Assembly (NCBI GenBank): GCA_944470555.2
Contig: OX104127.1
Location: 94,574,708-94,638,707 of the forward strand
Length of the DNA stretch: 64,000 bases
Direction: 5' to 3'
Source: Heterobilharzia americana
Taxonomy: Eukaryota > Platyhelminthes > Trematoda > Strigeidida > Schistosomatidae
The position numbers and the translations under genes are program-made. Below are positions 25,976 through 40,016 of the stretch, piece by piece (positions within the stretch are counted from its first letter, which is position 1; each line of letters starts with the position of its first letter). The notes beneath the pieces were generated by a model, which searched no databases, was not told the DNA's origin, and saw only the letters and a program-made list of their open reading frames with translations.

Positions 25976-26224
25976 GCTGATTTTTATTTCACCTTCAATC
26001 AGCACGCAGTAGCAATACTACCCTTCTGAAACCACGATTATCTCGGAAAGTCAGTGTGATAAACATCTGGTTCTTTAATTCAAGTAGATTTGGATTAAGA
26101 TGAAAAGTCGTAAACTGACAGTTAGTATTAGTATGATCAAGCGGTAGTAATGAGTCACGAATTCACTGAGTAGTCTAGCTAAACCCTTGGTGACTGAATT
26201 GAAGGAAAATCTCGTCAGTAATTG

Positions 26225-26345
26225 GGTCTCCCGGCCCAGTTGGTGCAGCATCGGACTAGAAACCCAGTGATCCTGGGCTGAAATCCCTCTGTGGTCCAAA
26301 TTTCCCCTTCAACTTCAATTGCAACTCACTACCACTACTAGTCTG
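26225..26345 (+). mobile_element. tRNA-derived SINE
   Basis: CCCGGCCCAGTTGGTGCAGC (box A region) is followed by CGGACTAGAAACCCAG and then CCTGGGCTGAAATCCC (box B, diverged from GGTTCGAATCC). The tail CAAATTTCCCCTTCAACTTC recurs in similar form near 45.57 kb (CAAATTTTCCCTTCACCTTC after CGAATCCCACCG). This suggests a second SINE family without a hammerhead. Confidence 0.5.
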
Positions 26346-27540
26346 GCAAACCACAGCTGTCTCAGATGGTTAAAATGACAATGGTTTATTTTCTTAACGC
26401 TACCGCTTCTAATGTGTATAGTTAAGGATAACTACAAAGCATTTTTTCCGTAGTTCAAATAATGTCTTCCCTCTATCAGATGTCGAAGTGATTAAATAAA
26501 TAGACAAAAGACAACTAAAAAGTAATGAGTTACGTACTCAAAGAGTAAACTAGGTCTATCAAGATAATCAAAACGATGAAGGATTATCTGACTGATAGTT
26601 CTCTGTGTGCATAAGTGTAAAACTCCATTTACTGCTGATCATTTTCAACATAATTCTTTGCTCATAACCCAGACAGACTGTATTTCAAGGTGACTTTTTT
26701 AAAAACTATTTCAGATTCGTACTTAATGGCTAACAATACCATTACGTGTCCTCATTTGAAGTAGGAATTAGAAACTAATAACAGTCACCAAACAACTTCT
26801 GGATAATATGCATTCCGAGTACTGGAGGTAACGGTGTAGAAGGTGTGAAGTGCAGTCATAGCCAGACTTGCTCTTCAGATAGGTCAAATTTCAAAACCTA
26901 GAAGAACTAGTGATTTTACTCAATACAAACTCTAGTTAGTTACTTCTTTAAAATATTGCAAGTAGAACTGAACAGTGTTTGGAGTTTCATTCAGAGGGGT
27001 TCCTCAGTGGATTTAAACAAAGAGATAAGCATAAAACAATAGTGGTTTAAAAAATTCATTATTTTCTGTAAGTTCCTTATAACTTGTGTGTTTCAAAAGT
27101 AATACAAGCTGTCATTTTTCTATAATTAGAAATCAAAGATGTAAAAAAGTGAATCCGTTTTATTTAAAAAGAAATTGAACATTTTGATAAGTTTTCAAAC
27201 AGAAAAATTTCATCTTATTCAGTATCGCAAAAAGTTAATATACGTAATGAATTAAACACACACGCACACACTGATATTATACTTATGTTATACCAAAAAG
27301 ATACTAAAACCAGTTTTTATTTACCCAGTTAACCAACAAAGCTAACCAGTGTATTTCATGAGTCGATTTATTTTATAGGAGACAATAAAAAATTGGTGGT
27401 GTACGTCCAACCGCTATTTAAAACAAAAAGATAATATCAGTTCTGAATATTTAGTTACATAGCTTTGCTAGTTTAAAAGCTTTTTATTACCCATTATTCA
27501 GACAATTTTGGTAAAATTAAAAAAAAGCTAGACTTCAGCA
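26346..27540. other. Gap, no recognisable features
   Basis: AT-rich sequence with a short ACAC run near 27255; nothing else seen. Confidence 0.5.
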
Positions 27541-27835
27541 TAAACAAAATGATCAATAACACCAAATATTCAAGAAGTTATGATTAATTACAGCCTTAAG
27601 GTCACATCACTCAATAGATCACTTTGTATGAAACTACTTAGTCAAACTGCTAACATGCATTCTTGCCAACACTATTTGCATTTGGATTTAGGTCTAACTA
27701 TGATGGAATGTGTTTTGCCTATTGATGAAAAGGCATGGATAGGTGTCGATCAGCTTTTCTGAATGATAACTCAATATTTACTCCACCTTCAATCTACGGT
27801 GTACTATTTTTTCCTTTATAATACGCCCAGTTTCT
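27541..27835. repeat. Dispersed repeat, copy 1
   Basis: Similar along most of its length to 46431-46725. Shared blocks include CATGCATTCTTGCC, the stretch around TGGAATGTGTTT, and GGCATGGATAGGTGT (GGCGTGGATAGGTGT in the other copy). Similarity begins at AACAAAATGATCAATAA on both sides and fades after about 290 bases. A 60-codon frame here (27580-27762) is not preserved in the second copy, so coding is unlikely. The family is unknown to me. Confidence 0.65.
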
Positions 27836-30800
27836 TATAATCACTTTTCCCTTTTATTGGAGGTCAGTGAATGGGTGAAAAATGAAATCAAGTAAGAAAA
27901 ACTTTTTAATATTTGCATGAGATTTTACTTTGAATAGGTGGTCTCAAAAGTGACTATTTTATTATTATTGAGTGCCTTATGTAAGTTTGTTGAGTGATTC
28001 CTCCTTTGTCTTCTACAATTAACAGTCAGATGAATGTCATCTTGCAGAATGTTCATCGAGAAACCTAACAGAACTCAGTTTCTGAACACGTTAAAGTGAC
28101 TAGTAGGAGACAGTTTGTCATCTGAAGGTTATCGATCTGCGTGCAGCAAATATATTGCGTCCACAGTTAATTTCTCTCTGTTTCTTGATGTTTTTATGTA
28201 AACTCATTCGGTATTTGCAGACAATTAATTTGGGAGTAGAATTTGAGTTCTGCAGCAGATTGAAATTTCATTTCAGTTTGCTAATTAGGTGTATAGCATG
28301 ATGAAATGGCAGTATATACTTGATTGCATTCAGGACTCAATTTATTGTTCGCTTTCAAGTTAAAGTGGTGTAATAACTTGGGAATGGAGTCTCTATAGTT
28401 ACATTTCCATTTAATGCCTTGAGATAGGGATGGCAAACATTTGTGAATGCCTAAAATAGGTGCGAAATTACTTCTATTGAATATATTTAGTACCGATTTA
28501 ACAGTTATAGCTTCAACTATCCAACCAACTAAGTTACTTTTAAGAAATTTCACTGTGACCCATACTTTGGTATAATTGTAAGCTATCGCATACAATAAAT
28601 GTGGTCGAAGTTTTCCCAAGATTCCTGTTCTAACCAAGGTCGACCAATCTTGATATAGTTAACTATATCAAATCGAATGCTTTAGCTTATGTATTTAACC
28701 TTTCACTTATCACAGAGGATACGGTAATCTAAATTATTTTGTCTGACTGACTTGGTGTGATTTTTTAACCGCAAAACTTGTTTCCTGGTTATTTCCTAAG
28801 TATGAACACTTCTGTAACGTAGCCTAACTGATAACATTACGTGACATTTGTAAGCTGCATCACTTGCTTCATGGAGGCTTAGCAGTTTTAAGTTCAACTC
28901 CCATCATTATTATCAATATATGTTTTACAAACACCAGCCATATTTCCAGTATAATTCTTGGTAAGTATATTGAGAACTTAAATTTGGTAATTACTGACTG
29001 GTTGTCTGAGATCTACAACTCTGTCAGTCAGGTTTGTAGGACTTTTGCTGTGGCAAGTTACAAGCCTACCTTAACTGACATAAACTGAAATCATTTGAAT
29101 TCGAAAAAACGTTTCAATTGTGATTTTTTTTTTGACTACAATGTGTAAACTTTTATCTCACTTCCCTCTGTTTCCGCAATAAAACTTAGTTATCACCCCA
29201 GTAGTCACATTCGAAATAAATGGTTGAAAGGATTACTTACACTACTGAATTTACTTGTGTAAAGACTGTAATCATGTACTTTGACTTCTGATTATTGTTA
29301 ATATTGCTCTGAAATAAAGTTGCTTGTCATTTTAGGAATCACTTGAAACTTTTAGAATTTCTGTGTGCTGCTAGGGTAACAAGCTTTCATCGCTTGGTTT
29401 GAAAGAGTAACTATTTGTAAAGAAAAGTTCTCATGTAGACTTAGGATTCTTTTGAAATTTATCTGGTAACTGGTAGTTTTGTGAAATGCACGAAAAATAA
29501 ACTCCAAGGCTTGTAATAAGCCCTTTTCAACCGCATAGTTGCTGTGAATTGAATTTTATTATTGTCAAATTCATTTTTGCGAAATGACACGTTTGTTAAT
29601 AAAACTGTTTTTATTTGAGATATGCTTTGTAACGTTATAAAAACGGATTTTATGGTGATTTGGTAACCAGATTTGCTATTTCTTGTAAATGAGTTCAATG
29701 GCGTATTTAATGAGTTTTGTAATATACTACTTGTACTTTGGATGGTGCATTGTTACGCAACAACAGACTGTTATTTTTAGTCGCAATTTTCAGCGTAACA
29801 TTATAGTCACAAGCTTTGACACTAATTTTTGTGATGACATCAGATCATCCACCTAATAAGGGGTTTCAAAGCAATATACTTTGTAAGTTAAGATTATTTT
29901 ATGCAAAAGTGTAAAATCATGTTGCAGCTAAAAAAAAACATGTTTTCATAATTGCTGGGCATAAAAAAAGTAAATCATTTACCACTGTGATTATTAAGTG
30001 ACTCAGCATAAAGTTTAGAATAGACGATTAAGCACTATGTAATTACATGACAGCTGCACGAGACTCTCAGTACCTGAAATCGTGTTAAGAGGTGGCTAGT
30101 AGCCACATGTCTTGGCACAGCAAATAGAGTGACATGATGATTACTTTCATACTGTGCATTAGAGTCCTTCCGCAACTTAGTTTTTCACTTCACCTGGAAT
30201 CATTACCTAGCATCACTAGTACTAGCCTGTCGAACCATGGCTACTGTAGATTATTCTACAAACTAACTTTTCAAATACACATTATGAACTCTGATTTTAT
30301 CTAGTGCGCCTTGATTAAAATAGACTTTGTCGAGATTGAGCGGTATGCCTTCAAGCGATAAACTGAAATGTTGGATTTTGAAAAAATTCATGCCACATAA
30401 TGGTGTTGTGGCGTAAACCAGCAAGATCTGTGGAAGATTAACATTAGGTCAATGGGTATTACAGTAAGTAGGAAGTCTATTTCTATCTAGCTGTGAAGAC
30501 AATCAATGCAGGGTCTAGCATCATGCCAACCAGAAAATATCTTTTAAATCTGAGTGGTCTGTTTGTATTAAAAGACATCTTCAGTATTGCAGTCGGTGTA
30601 TAGATACTCTCCTATGTTACATCAAATACAGGTTTTCTAGTATCTGCGGAAGCAGTGGCATTAAACATACTAAGAAAGAAATACTTTATAAGCTTTAAGC
30701 AAGTACATAAAAAGACATGTGAAAAACGCTTACAGAGTTTCTACTACTCTGCATCTCAATGACACTAGACATGAAGTGGGTAACTAAACGTCTTACAAGA

Positions 30801-32960
30801 TGATTGACAAACTAATTTTTAAAACCATTGTAGTTTGCCAAGAAGGTAGTTATCGGATGCTTTAAGATGGACTGACAGATTAAAAAGAGAACAGGTATAG
30901 CCCCTTCTTTTGTTTGACAACTTAACTTTCTACGCTTCAGTTTAATCGACTGCATAACAACAGCAACAGTTTGAGGTTAGAGTATTTTATCAATGGATTA
31001 TTCGTTTTTGTTATCATAACCAAGTGACCTATTTGGTAATTCATTGATATGACCATTTCATCCAAATGACGAAACACATCGGCGGCATGTACATCACTTA
31101 CCTCCATATCAATCCTCCTGGACTTTATGTTTAGTAGGATTCATAACTGCGAATAATTAACACATACAGATTAGATGTGGATGCTTATTTGCCTTGCAAT
31201 ACCATATGACTCACTATTAACTGACTTCATTCATTCATTTCATTCATCTTATGGAAGCATGATGGATTGTACGCAGCTAATGGAAGCGACAACAGTAAAT
31301 AACACTGCATTATTTGCTCAAAATTATTCCTCCTTCATTTAGGAAATAATTTAATTTGTATGCCAATCTTGTAATCGTTAATTGGTATCAAAGTTACTTT
31401 TATGAAGGCTGAATTGCTTCACTTAATGAATGGAAATAAAATGTAGATTGTGTCTGTTTCACTTTAATTCAGGTGGACTTTAAACTCACTTGTTATAAAA
31501 ATTAATGGAACAGCTTATGACTATGAGAGTGATGGCATCAGTTCGATTTTAATAAAAATTACTGAATAACGACTTGTTGAAGAGCTAATTCACTTCTAAT
31601 GAGTGTAACTACTAGTGTTTGTTTGCAAAACCTATAAAAATGGAAGAGATATACTCAAAAATTGATTTCTCATCATCACTGCCGTTTAACAAAGATTTCT
31701 GTCAAAAGATGTTATTTTCATTTAGTCTAGCATTTTTCAAGCAGTGGGTGGTGTCATTCTCAGTGTTTTTGAAGAATACAATCTACTTCACATACTGCTA
31801 GTGTTAGACATTATAAAAACTACAAACATACCTGAGAATCCAGTTAAATTCTTTGATTGCACCTTCTGAAATGTAATTTTCACTGATACCTACAGAGCTA
31901 GAAATAACGTGACTATGAAATATGCCAAGGAAAGAAGTTTATGAAAATTTTATCTGAAAAATAAATGTATTTAAATAAATATTTAAGTAAATGTATTTAA
32001 GCTGTTGCAAAGTCTCTGAGAGATCAAGAACCGCCTATCAACTATTTCCATGAACCCCATTGTCTATAAAGTATGATTTGTTGCTTTATCACTGAGAGCA
32101 GTAATCCAAATTCATACTTCACATACGTTTAAGTACTTGTAGTAAAACTTGGTGTCTGTAAGATAATTTCAAATTTGTAAGTTATATCAACACTTCCCTT
32201 CGCTCAATTTTTTTTATCCGTCTCATATAATTAACTAATGATAAATGTATAAATACATTGAAAATAACTCGTTTTTTTTTATATAAAGAATTAGCTTCAA
32301 GATCTCGAAACTTCAGTAGCTGTCTACCACTAGGTGAGATGCCTCAGCGTTAACAGACTTATTGGCCTTAAATGCAAACAGATTTTACATGTAGCATAGG
32401 TATAGGAGAATAGATGGTAACATTTTGATTCTAAATGCTGTTTCTCCAGTATACCTAAAATTTATAAGCTTCAGTATATATAACTGACAAACTGGCATTA
32501 TCATAAATAGTGAGCTACACTAGGTACATTAAAATGCCAAAATGATTGATGAAAATAGTTTCATAAAGTTATCTGTTGACATGCATTGTAAACTCTGCAT
32601 TTTAAGTGAATAAATATCGGTGTGTTAATCTCATACAGAATAGAATAGGTTAGCGCATAACAACCAACACAACTTTTACTAGAACTTAAAATTGTTTGTA
32701 TAAGTTTTCTACGTTAAGCTATAATAAAATTCTAGTTGATTAATCATCAGAAACCAATCTTTAATATTTTCTTTTCTACAGAAAAATGTAATAAAGCTGC
32801 TACTAAATATTTGATTGGTTTATTTGATATAGCACGTATTGGTGAACATTTATTTATTCGGTGAACATTCGTATCAACATTGCGCATTATACTTGATAAA
32901 ATGCGATTGGATATTAGCAATCATCTGACAACTGTAAGCCATGTAAAATATACAAAGTAT
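27836..32960. other. Long gap without recognisable features
   Basis: About 5 kb of AT-rich sequence. The longest frame is 118 codons on the minus strand (28281-28637). It is neither low-complexity nor motif-bearing and is near the length expected once by chance in this window. I see no SINE or LINE signature. Confidence 0.45.
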
Positions 32961-33174
32961 GGTTAACTAGTTCACTACTAACTAGCAGCTCCGAAGCCCA
33001 GATAAGGAGGGAAAATTGGCATACGGCTAGAAACCTTAGCCAGCAAAACCAATCCAATCCCCAAACAAACCTCAAAGCACAAAGAAATTAGAAAAAATAA
33101 AAATCAACTAATTCCTAGCTGGAATCGAAGAGACGAAATAACACCACTTGGTGAAACACTTAGGGAAGCCAATT

Positions 33175-33500
33175 AGCCGATGTATCATCTCCCTCTCGAT
33201 GAAAGCGAAAGTAAACATGAGCACATGGAATGTCCACACAATGTTTGAAGCTGGCTGGCAAGGATGCCCAGATTGCCAAACAGAAATGACAAGGTATAGC
33301 ATGGAAGTACCAGACTGAGAATCTGTGGGGTTTCTGCACATGGAATGCAAGTGGACTCTCCAAACTGTCAACTGGAGAGGAGAGTCAATCATCTACTCCA
33401 ATATTGTCACTCAGACGACAATCACCAGCACAGCAAACTGCGTTATCGAGGGGACATCATGATGTCCCCAACAGCATCGAAGACTCTCTCATGATGTAGG
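33175..33500 (+). pseudogene. Half endonuclease of RTE copy E
   Basis: The N-terminal endonuclease region is recognisable by nucleotide similarity to A (ATGAAAGCGAAAGTAAAC at about 33197), with small indels that break the frame. The domain ends at the deletion junction CTCTCATGATGTAGGTTCAC (about 33488-33507), so the GDxN region is absent. Confidence 0.75.
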
Positions 33501-34339
33501 TTCACACCACTCACACCACCATCTCGTGCAAGGAACTTACCTTCAAAATCAAGTTGAAAGTCTTCAAGCAAGTTGGTGATGATAGACCACAGTTCAAGTT
33601 GAACACCCACCCAGAAGTGGAACTGAACTCAACTGAACTGAACTGAAGGACGCAAGTAGGAAGGAAATCTTCACATCAGGCAATGATGGGGTTAGAATGG
33701 TAGACATTGAAGAACATTCCTTTTGGTTGACCTTTGGGGAAGAACACTGGAACCCTATGAAAGTGACGTGAAGGGAAATGTGTATAACGATGTTGGGAAG
33801 GCAGGAGGAAGAAGACAGGACAAGGAATGGATCTCAATGGACACATAGAAGCTGATGGAGGAATGATAGGAAGGTGGTGATGGTGATGCTGATGTTGATG
33901 GTGAAGCAGAAATGAACCAGTGCATTTCAGTGCATTTGAGGGATGAACAGCGAGAAGAGTGACTGAACACAACCTATAAAATACTACACTGGATAAAGAA
34001 GTGGAGAGGAGTGCGCTGAAGGATAAAGGACACTTCTACGACACACTTGTAAGTGAGGCAGAATGGGCTGCAGTATGGGAGACAGAGACCTGACAACATT
34101 ATATCAAATAACCAGGTTACCATCTGTCTAGAAGAAAAGAGATCAACACAGGTGAGACTAATGTAAGATGGTGATGGAGACTTAGTTAGAGAAGAGGAGG
34201 AGTAAAGGAAACGATGTGCTGACCACTTCAAAACGTTTTTTAATCGACTTCCAACACTACCACCTGGAACACGTCCAGAAATACCAACAGTAACCCATCT
34301 GCAGAACTATAAGTCAACACAAACCCTGCGATCAAAGCA

Positions 34340-35880
34340 GAAGTGGTGGCCTGAAAGCCATAAGGTTGATGAGTGCCGGGAAGGCAGCAGGACCAGATGG
34401 AATCCAACCAGAAGTGCTGAAAACAGACGCAGAGCCAACAGCGGACATACTCACATCACCGTTGCAGAGGGTTTCGAATGGAGAAAAAAAGTACCCATCG
34501 ACTGATTGGAAGAGGGGCTGCCCTGTCAAATTTTCAGGGAGAGACACCTAAGTCCTTACCAGAACTGGGGCGGATACATGCTCCTGTACACCTCAAGCTA
34601 AATATTGAGGCGCATCATCCTGCAGACACTAAGGCATGCACTCGATTCGAAATTATGATCGGAACAGGCTGGCTAGTTTCAGGAAGTACTAATCATTTGC
34701 CGATGAAATCGCAAAGTTACGCTACACATCATCATAGAACAGAGCGTGAAGTGGCAGTCAACTCAATTCTACCTCAACTCAACTTCATCCAACTTGAAAA
34801 TGGCTGCTATCGAGGCGTCGATCGAGAAGTAATTTGACAAGCAGCTGCTTCAACACCACGGTTCTCGTGTCACAAACCATCATCAATGTCATTCAACAGC
34901 AGGTATATGAAGAGGCGACATGCCGAGTGATTGACAATGGAAGGCTGAGTGACGCCTTTGAAGTGAAGACAGGGGACAGGAGTGAGACAAATTTGCCGCT
35001 GACCGTCAGCCATGATCTTGGTGATTGTGGTGGACTGGATCATGCAGCGAAAACCGTGAGTAGTGAGAAGATGTGGATAGGCTGGTTGGACCGATGGAAA
35101 GACGTCAGGAGAAGATTTGGATTTCGCCATCGATGGTGATTTGAGTCAAATGTCAAATGTGGCACAAACTGGAAGATCTGCAGGCGAAAACCAACAAGTT
35201 GACAGAAGTGGCGGCGAAAACGTGACTTCCTACATATTAATGTAGAGAAGACAGAGGTGGAGGTGATGAAGTTACCCAACCAACAACAACAGCATCAACA
35301 ACAAGCACCAATCATCATCAACGAGACAAATCTAAAGGAGGTTGTCTCTTTCACCTACCTAGACAGGGCAGCATCGTTTCAACTACAGGAGGCGGCACAG
35401 ATGAAGACGTCAAAACCAAGATCGGAAGTGTAAGAGAGGCTTTCATTAACCTGAAACCGTTGTAGATATCTGCTGCACTCCGTGTAAAAAACAAGATCCG
35501 GGTTTTAAACACCTATGTCAGGTCAGTGCTTCTATATGTTTGATAGACTTGACACCTTACGAGAAGCATTTCCAACAAACTACAGACATTCATCAACAGC
35601 TGCCTGTGCTCGATACTTAAGATTAGATGGCAAGAAAGAATATACAACAAGGCGCTCTGACTGGTAATGAACCAACCAAGAACCCGTCGCACAAATAAAA
35701 TGCAGAAGGAAGCGGAGGTGGACTGTTTGGGCATACACTGAGAAGACCACCTGGGGACATAATGCTCCAGGCCAGATCCTCGAAAAGGAATTCAAAGGGG
35801 AGCATCCGAGGTGAGGGTGATATGGAGGAGATGGTTTTAGGAAGAAATGAAAGCTTGTAGGCAGTCATGGAGAAGAGAAG
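34340..35880 (+). pseudogene. Reverse transcriptase remnant of RTE copy E
   Basis: 34366-34551 keeps AGKAAGPDGIQPEVL. Domain A (in 34478-34837) reads NFIQLENGCYRGVDREVI: both Asp residues of FxDxxKAFD are lost. The polymerase box near 35120-35145 reads FAIDGDLSQMS, so FADD is also destroyed. The CAACAACAACAGCATCAACA tract (35282-35305) corresponds to the Gln/His tract of the others. WRWIGH carries the same 4-base insertion as D and F. Non-functional. Confidence 0.8.
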
Positions 35881-36394
35881 AGAGTGCACTGGAGACGTGC
35901 TAGTGAAGCTTTATGTTCCACTGGAAACCCAAGGTAAAAACAAAAATAATCATAATGGGTTCTACTGCACTACAGGTTTGGTGTTCTACTCTAACAACTT
36001 AGTTACTTGCTTTTTGACAAAATACAAAACGCAGACTCGTGGTTTCATTGGATTCAACTTCAATAGTTTGTTTGTTTCTCATAATAGATCAACAAGAAAT
36101 GTCAGTCATACATACTGTTTCTGCAAGCTAAGCGTGCTGACCTAATGATTACATGGAGGAAATGTCAAACATGTATAACGTTAACAATTACTTTAACATT
36201 GCATTCTGTAATGAAACTTATCATTGGTGATAGACAGATTAGTTGATGAAGAGATTATAATGGGATTTCAAGATGAGATGAACAGTACTCACAAACTATG
36301 TAGCCAATGAACAAAAGATGATAGTTGTGAAACGTTGCCTCGTAAAAGATTTATAATGGAGAACTGTTACAGTTTATTTAGTGGTAAATAGCTA

Positions 36395-36490
36395 TAGAAT
36401 CCTGGATGCGCGTTTCGTCCTATTTAGGAGCAGTCATTTGGATACGTCTGCACTCCAGTGATTGGTAGCATTCCTAGTAAAGCTGGAATC
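36395..36490 (-). mobile_element. Hammerhead SINE fragment
   Basis: Minus-strand sequence contains GCAGACGTATCCAAATGACT, then the stem II and GGACGAAACGCGC block, then ATCCAGGATTC, in the order of Sm-alpha-type elements. The tRNA-like head is not clear. Confidence 0.65.
36397..36444 (-). ncRNA. Hammerhead ribozyme, degraded 5' core
   Basis: The 3' half is perfect: GGACGAAACGCGC with stem III ACGCGCAT and a cleavage-site TC before CAGGATTC. Stem II can pair TCCT with AGGA across AAAT. The conserved CTGATGA box, however, reads ATGACTG at the matching position, so it should be inactive. Confidence 0.55.
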
Positions 36491-38460
36491 ACACATCCAT
36501 GACTTTAAACATCAAAGCGATATCCATTGGGTCACTAAAGCAAAGCATCCTACTCTTGTGAAATAGGTGTTATACATTCCTTAATAAGAGTTGTAGTTCC
36601 CTGTTGCAATGCTGGATTCAAGTGTTCAGCTTTTGTTGATAGATGAGCTGTTAGGCAGATGTCTCTATATTACCTAGGAACAACCGCTCATCTAAATTCA
36701 GGTACTTCCAGCTGACTATTCCTAGGTAGGATAAAACGTCCATCTTCGATTCCAATACTAGCCACGATAAAGTTAACCACAACAATGAATAGTCAAGCAA
36801 TTTTGAGGCATATGAGCGAATCTGCAAACGGAGATCGACCGATTCTATCCAGTATAGCAACAGGAAATTTTAACTACCAATAAATGCTTATAAAAACGAA
36901 CGTTAGGTGTATTTCCTTCGGGACATCTAAAGGACTCAAATTTCCGTCTTCACAACCTTTAATGCACCCAGTTTTATCATCAAACACTTGTGTATTATGC
37001 TTATTCATTTGGTAAATGGCTGTTGAAGAGAAATTATTTCACAGTATATAAGCACACAAGCAATGTCTAAGTGCGATCATCTCACAAATATAAATCTTTA
37101 CTGATAAGTAAATACATCGCACACTAATTACCTTTAACTTCATCTCAAGTCCAAAACTTTAACACTGAATAAGGGAATTAAGAACGCAATTATCCATATG
37201 AAAACGTTCAGTTACCTCAGTAAGTTTCATCATATAACTTAATTTACTTATGTACCATTCAAATTTTTACTTAGTGATTTTAAGCGTATAGAAACAATAG
37301 TACCTACTGTATGTAGATAAAGATTTATACTTTTTTCTAGAAGAATCATTCAAGATTACATGTAGACTGTAGGGAAACACAATTAATCGACCAAATGTTT
37401 ACTCAAGGTGTATGGTTATGAGTGAGATGACGAAATCTGCCTCAGCCGCTTTAAAAAATATTTTCTCACTTTGATTTTAACAACCACCTAGAACAGCTTT
37501 TTGAATTGTCAACGTTTTATGACATTTTAAGGATTATAAACAGGAGCTTCATTCGTACTTACGGTAGGTTATGAATGATCTCTACTTTATCTGACTTCTT
37601 CAGTTTTGTGCACCAAGTGACCCTTAATGACCACATATAGACTTTGTTTGTCAAAAAAAAACTTTTTAAAAGGTGTGAAACAATAACGCTACCTCGACTT
37701 ATTCATATTTCACTGAAGTGTACAAGTTTTATTCCCCTATGTCACAGATGATTATTTGCATCTCATGCATGTACAGTCAAGTGTTTACATGATTAACAGA
37801 ACTCTACGTCGCTCATGTCAAAGTATGTAAGACACAAATCTTATGCCATTTAGCTTTTAACCAACAAATATACAAGCAAAATAACAACTGGCTTGTGAGT
37901 TTATAAATATGATACTAACCTGAATGAAAATTCAGATACTCGGAGAAGATCAGAATAATACATATACACAAAGTTTTCAACCATCTACAGGAAAAAACAG
38001 GAAGGATGTTGAACAAACTTTAAATATTTAACACTCTTCCGTGTACTGAAAATGAAATTTATCTATAATTTCACCCCTCTCTACACCAGTTAATCTCTCT
38101 GTACGAATACTTGTTTTAATCTTTGCAATAACTATGACAGATACTTCAGATTCCACCATTGATGCTTACTTAGTTTCTCTGTAAAGAGAAAGTGCAGTAA
38201 TAAGACAGAAGATATATTTACAACATCAACGTCCAACAACCTCGCCTGGTTAACTAGTTCACTAGTTACTAGCCGGTCCTAAGCCCGAGTAAAGAGGGAA
38301 GGCTGGGCATACGGCTAGCAACCCTACCCCGTAAAACAAATCTAACTGCTAAAGAAACTTCACAGCACAAACAAAACACAAAAAGTAAAAACAAAATCAT
38401 TCATCACTGGGATCGGAGAGGCGAAATGACGCCAGTTGGTGAAAGCCTTCTGGAAGCCAA

Positions 38461-39210
38461 TTGATCGATGTGTCTTCGCTCCTCTCGATGAAAGCGAAAG
38501 TAAACGTGGGAACATGGAATGTCCACACTATGTTTGAACCGACCAAGGCTATCCAGATTGCAGAGGAGATAAGAAGGTATCATACTGAAGTGTTAGGAAT
38601 TTGCGAAAGCATATGGAATGGGAGTGGACTCGCCAAACTGTCAACTGGATATAAGAGTCAATAATCTACTCCAATATTGTCACCCAGACGACAACCACGA
38701 GCACACTGAGATTTGGAGTGGCTATCATGATGTCCCCAACAGCATCGAAGGCTCTCTCTCATGCAGTGGGAACCAATCTCCTCCAGCATCAGGATCATGA
38801 CAGCAAGATTCAACTCAAAAGGAAGGTAGGTCACAATCATATAATGCTACACTACACACCTACAAATAATGCAGAGCAAGAGAAGAAGGAGGAATTCTAC
38901 AGACAAGTGCAATCAACACTGGACAAGACATCACTCCAGTTGGCGATATCAAAATTCTAATGAGCGGGTTGGTATGAATGCCAAAGTGGGAGGGGACAAC
39001 ACAGGAAGAGAACTAACCATGGGTCGAGAAACGCTCGGTGGGGTGATGAACGAGAATGGAGAATTGTTTGCAGAATTCTGTGCATTCAACGATTTGGTGG
39101 TTGGAGTCGAGGCTGTGTGTTCAGGCACAAGGATATCCACAAGTCAGCGACATGGATTCGATCTCATTAGACACCAGGACACACTAAAAATCAAATTAAC
39201 TTCATCTTAA
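38461..39210 (+). pseudogene. Endonuclease domain remnant of RTE copy C
   Basis: Starts with the frame bearing GTWNVHTM and ICESIWNG, stopped after STGYKSQ at 38664. It continues in frames 38618-38800, 38718-38960 (with NNAEQEKKEEFYRQVQ) and 38869-39210 (with VGMNAKVGGDN, MNENGELFAEFCAFNDLV). The catalytic Asp of GDxN is lost as in A and B. Non-functional. Confidence 0.86.
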
Positions 39211-40016
39211 TCTCAAGAAAGTGGAGACGCAGACAGCCTACTTGACACAAGGTGAAGAAGAGGAGCAGATGTAGGCTCACACCACTCACTATCTAGTACA
39301 AGGAACCTTCCAGGTCAAGTTGAAAGACTTCAGAGAAGTTAGTGGTTAGAGACCACAGTCCAAGTTCAACACCGAGAACAGAGATTTGAGGACGAAACTA
39401 CAAAGAAAATCTTCACATCAGTCAGCCATCAAGACGAAATGGGAGATATCGAGGATCATCCCTGAAGAAACCTGTGTGGAAGAACACTGGAAGTCTTTGA
39501 AAGAGATGTGGAAAGAAACCTGCACAACCGTATTAGGAAGGAAGAATAAAGAAGACAAGGAATGTATCTGGACAGACACCTGGAAGCTGGTAGAGCAAGG
39601 AGAGGAGGATAGTGAAGCAGAAGATAAACCAGTGCATGGATGTTCATTAGACAAAAGGAACTGAGTACAATTTATAAAACACTGAACAAAGAAGTGAGGA
39701 AGAGTGCACGCGAAGACAAAACACACTTCTACGAAACACTGGCAAGTGAGGCAGAACAGGCTGCAGGTTGATGGTAGGAGAGACAGAGACCTGACAACAT
39801 TGTATCAAAAATAACCAGGTTACTATCTGGGAGGGTAGAGATCAATACAGATGAAACCAATAAAAGATGATGACGGAAATTTAATTACCAAAGAAGAGAA
39901 ACAAAAGAAACGATGGATTGACCACTTCAAGAAGCTCTTGAATCCACCACCACCACCACCACCACCTGCACTTCGTCCAGAAATACCACCTACAACCCGG
40001 CCACAGAACTGCAAAT

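Larger units (their letters stand above)
32961..35955 (+). mobile_element. RTE-clade retrotransposon, copy E (internally deleted)
   Basis: Starts with GGTTAACTAGTTCACTACTA, as other copies do, and ends with CCCAAGGTAAAAACAAAAATAAT. It belongs to the same sequence group as F: both lack the segment matching A 462-969 (about 508 bp), and both carry a GAACT repeat (33615-33650). The endonuclease is therefore cut in half. RT frames are short and catalytic boxes are lost. Flanks differ from those of F. Confidence 0.92.
35956..38237. other. Gap containing one hammerhead SINE
   Basis: Apart from the SINE near 36.4 kb I see no recognisable feature. Frames of 69-92 codons at its left end (35867-36145, 36651-36860) have no motif. 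Confidence 0.45.

Noticed and set aside
28281..28637. 118-codon minus-strand open frame
   Set aside because: No domain, signal or low-complexity feature; an ORF of this length is expected about once by chance in a window of this size and composition. No splice or promoter support.
31056..31085. ATGACGAAACACATC resembling the 3' half of a hammerhead
   Set aside because: The expected CTGANGA box and a matching stem I are missing; likely chance.
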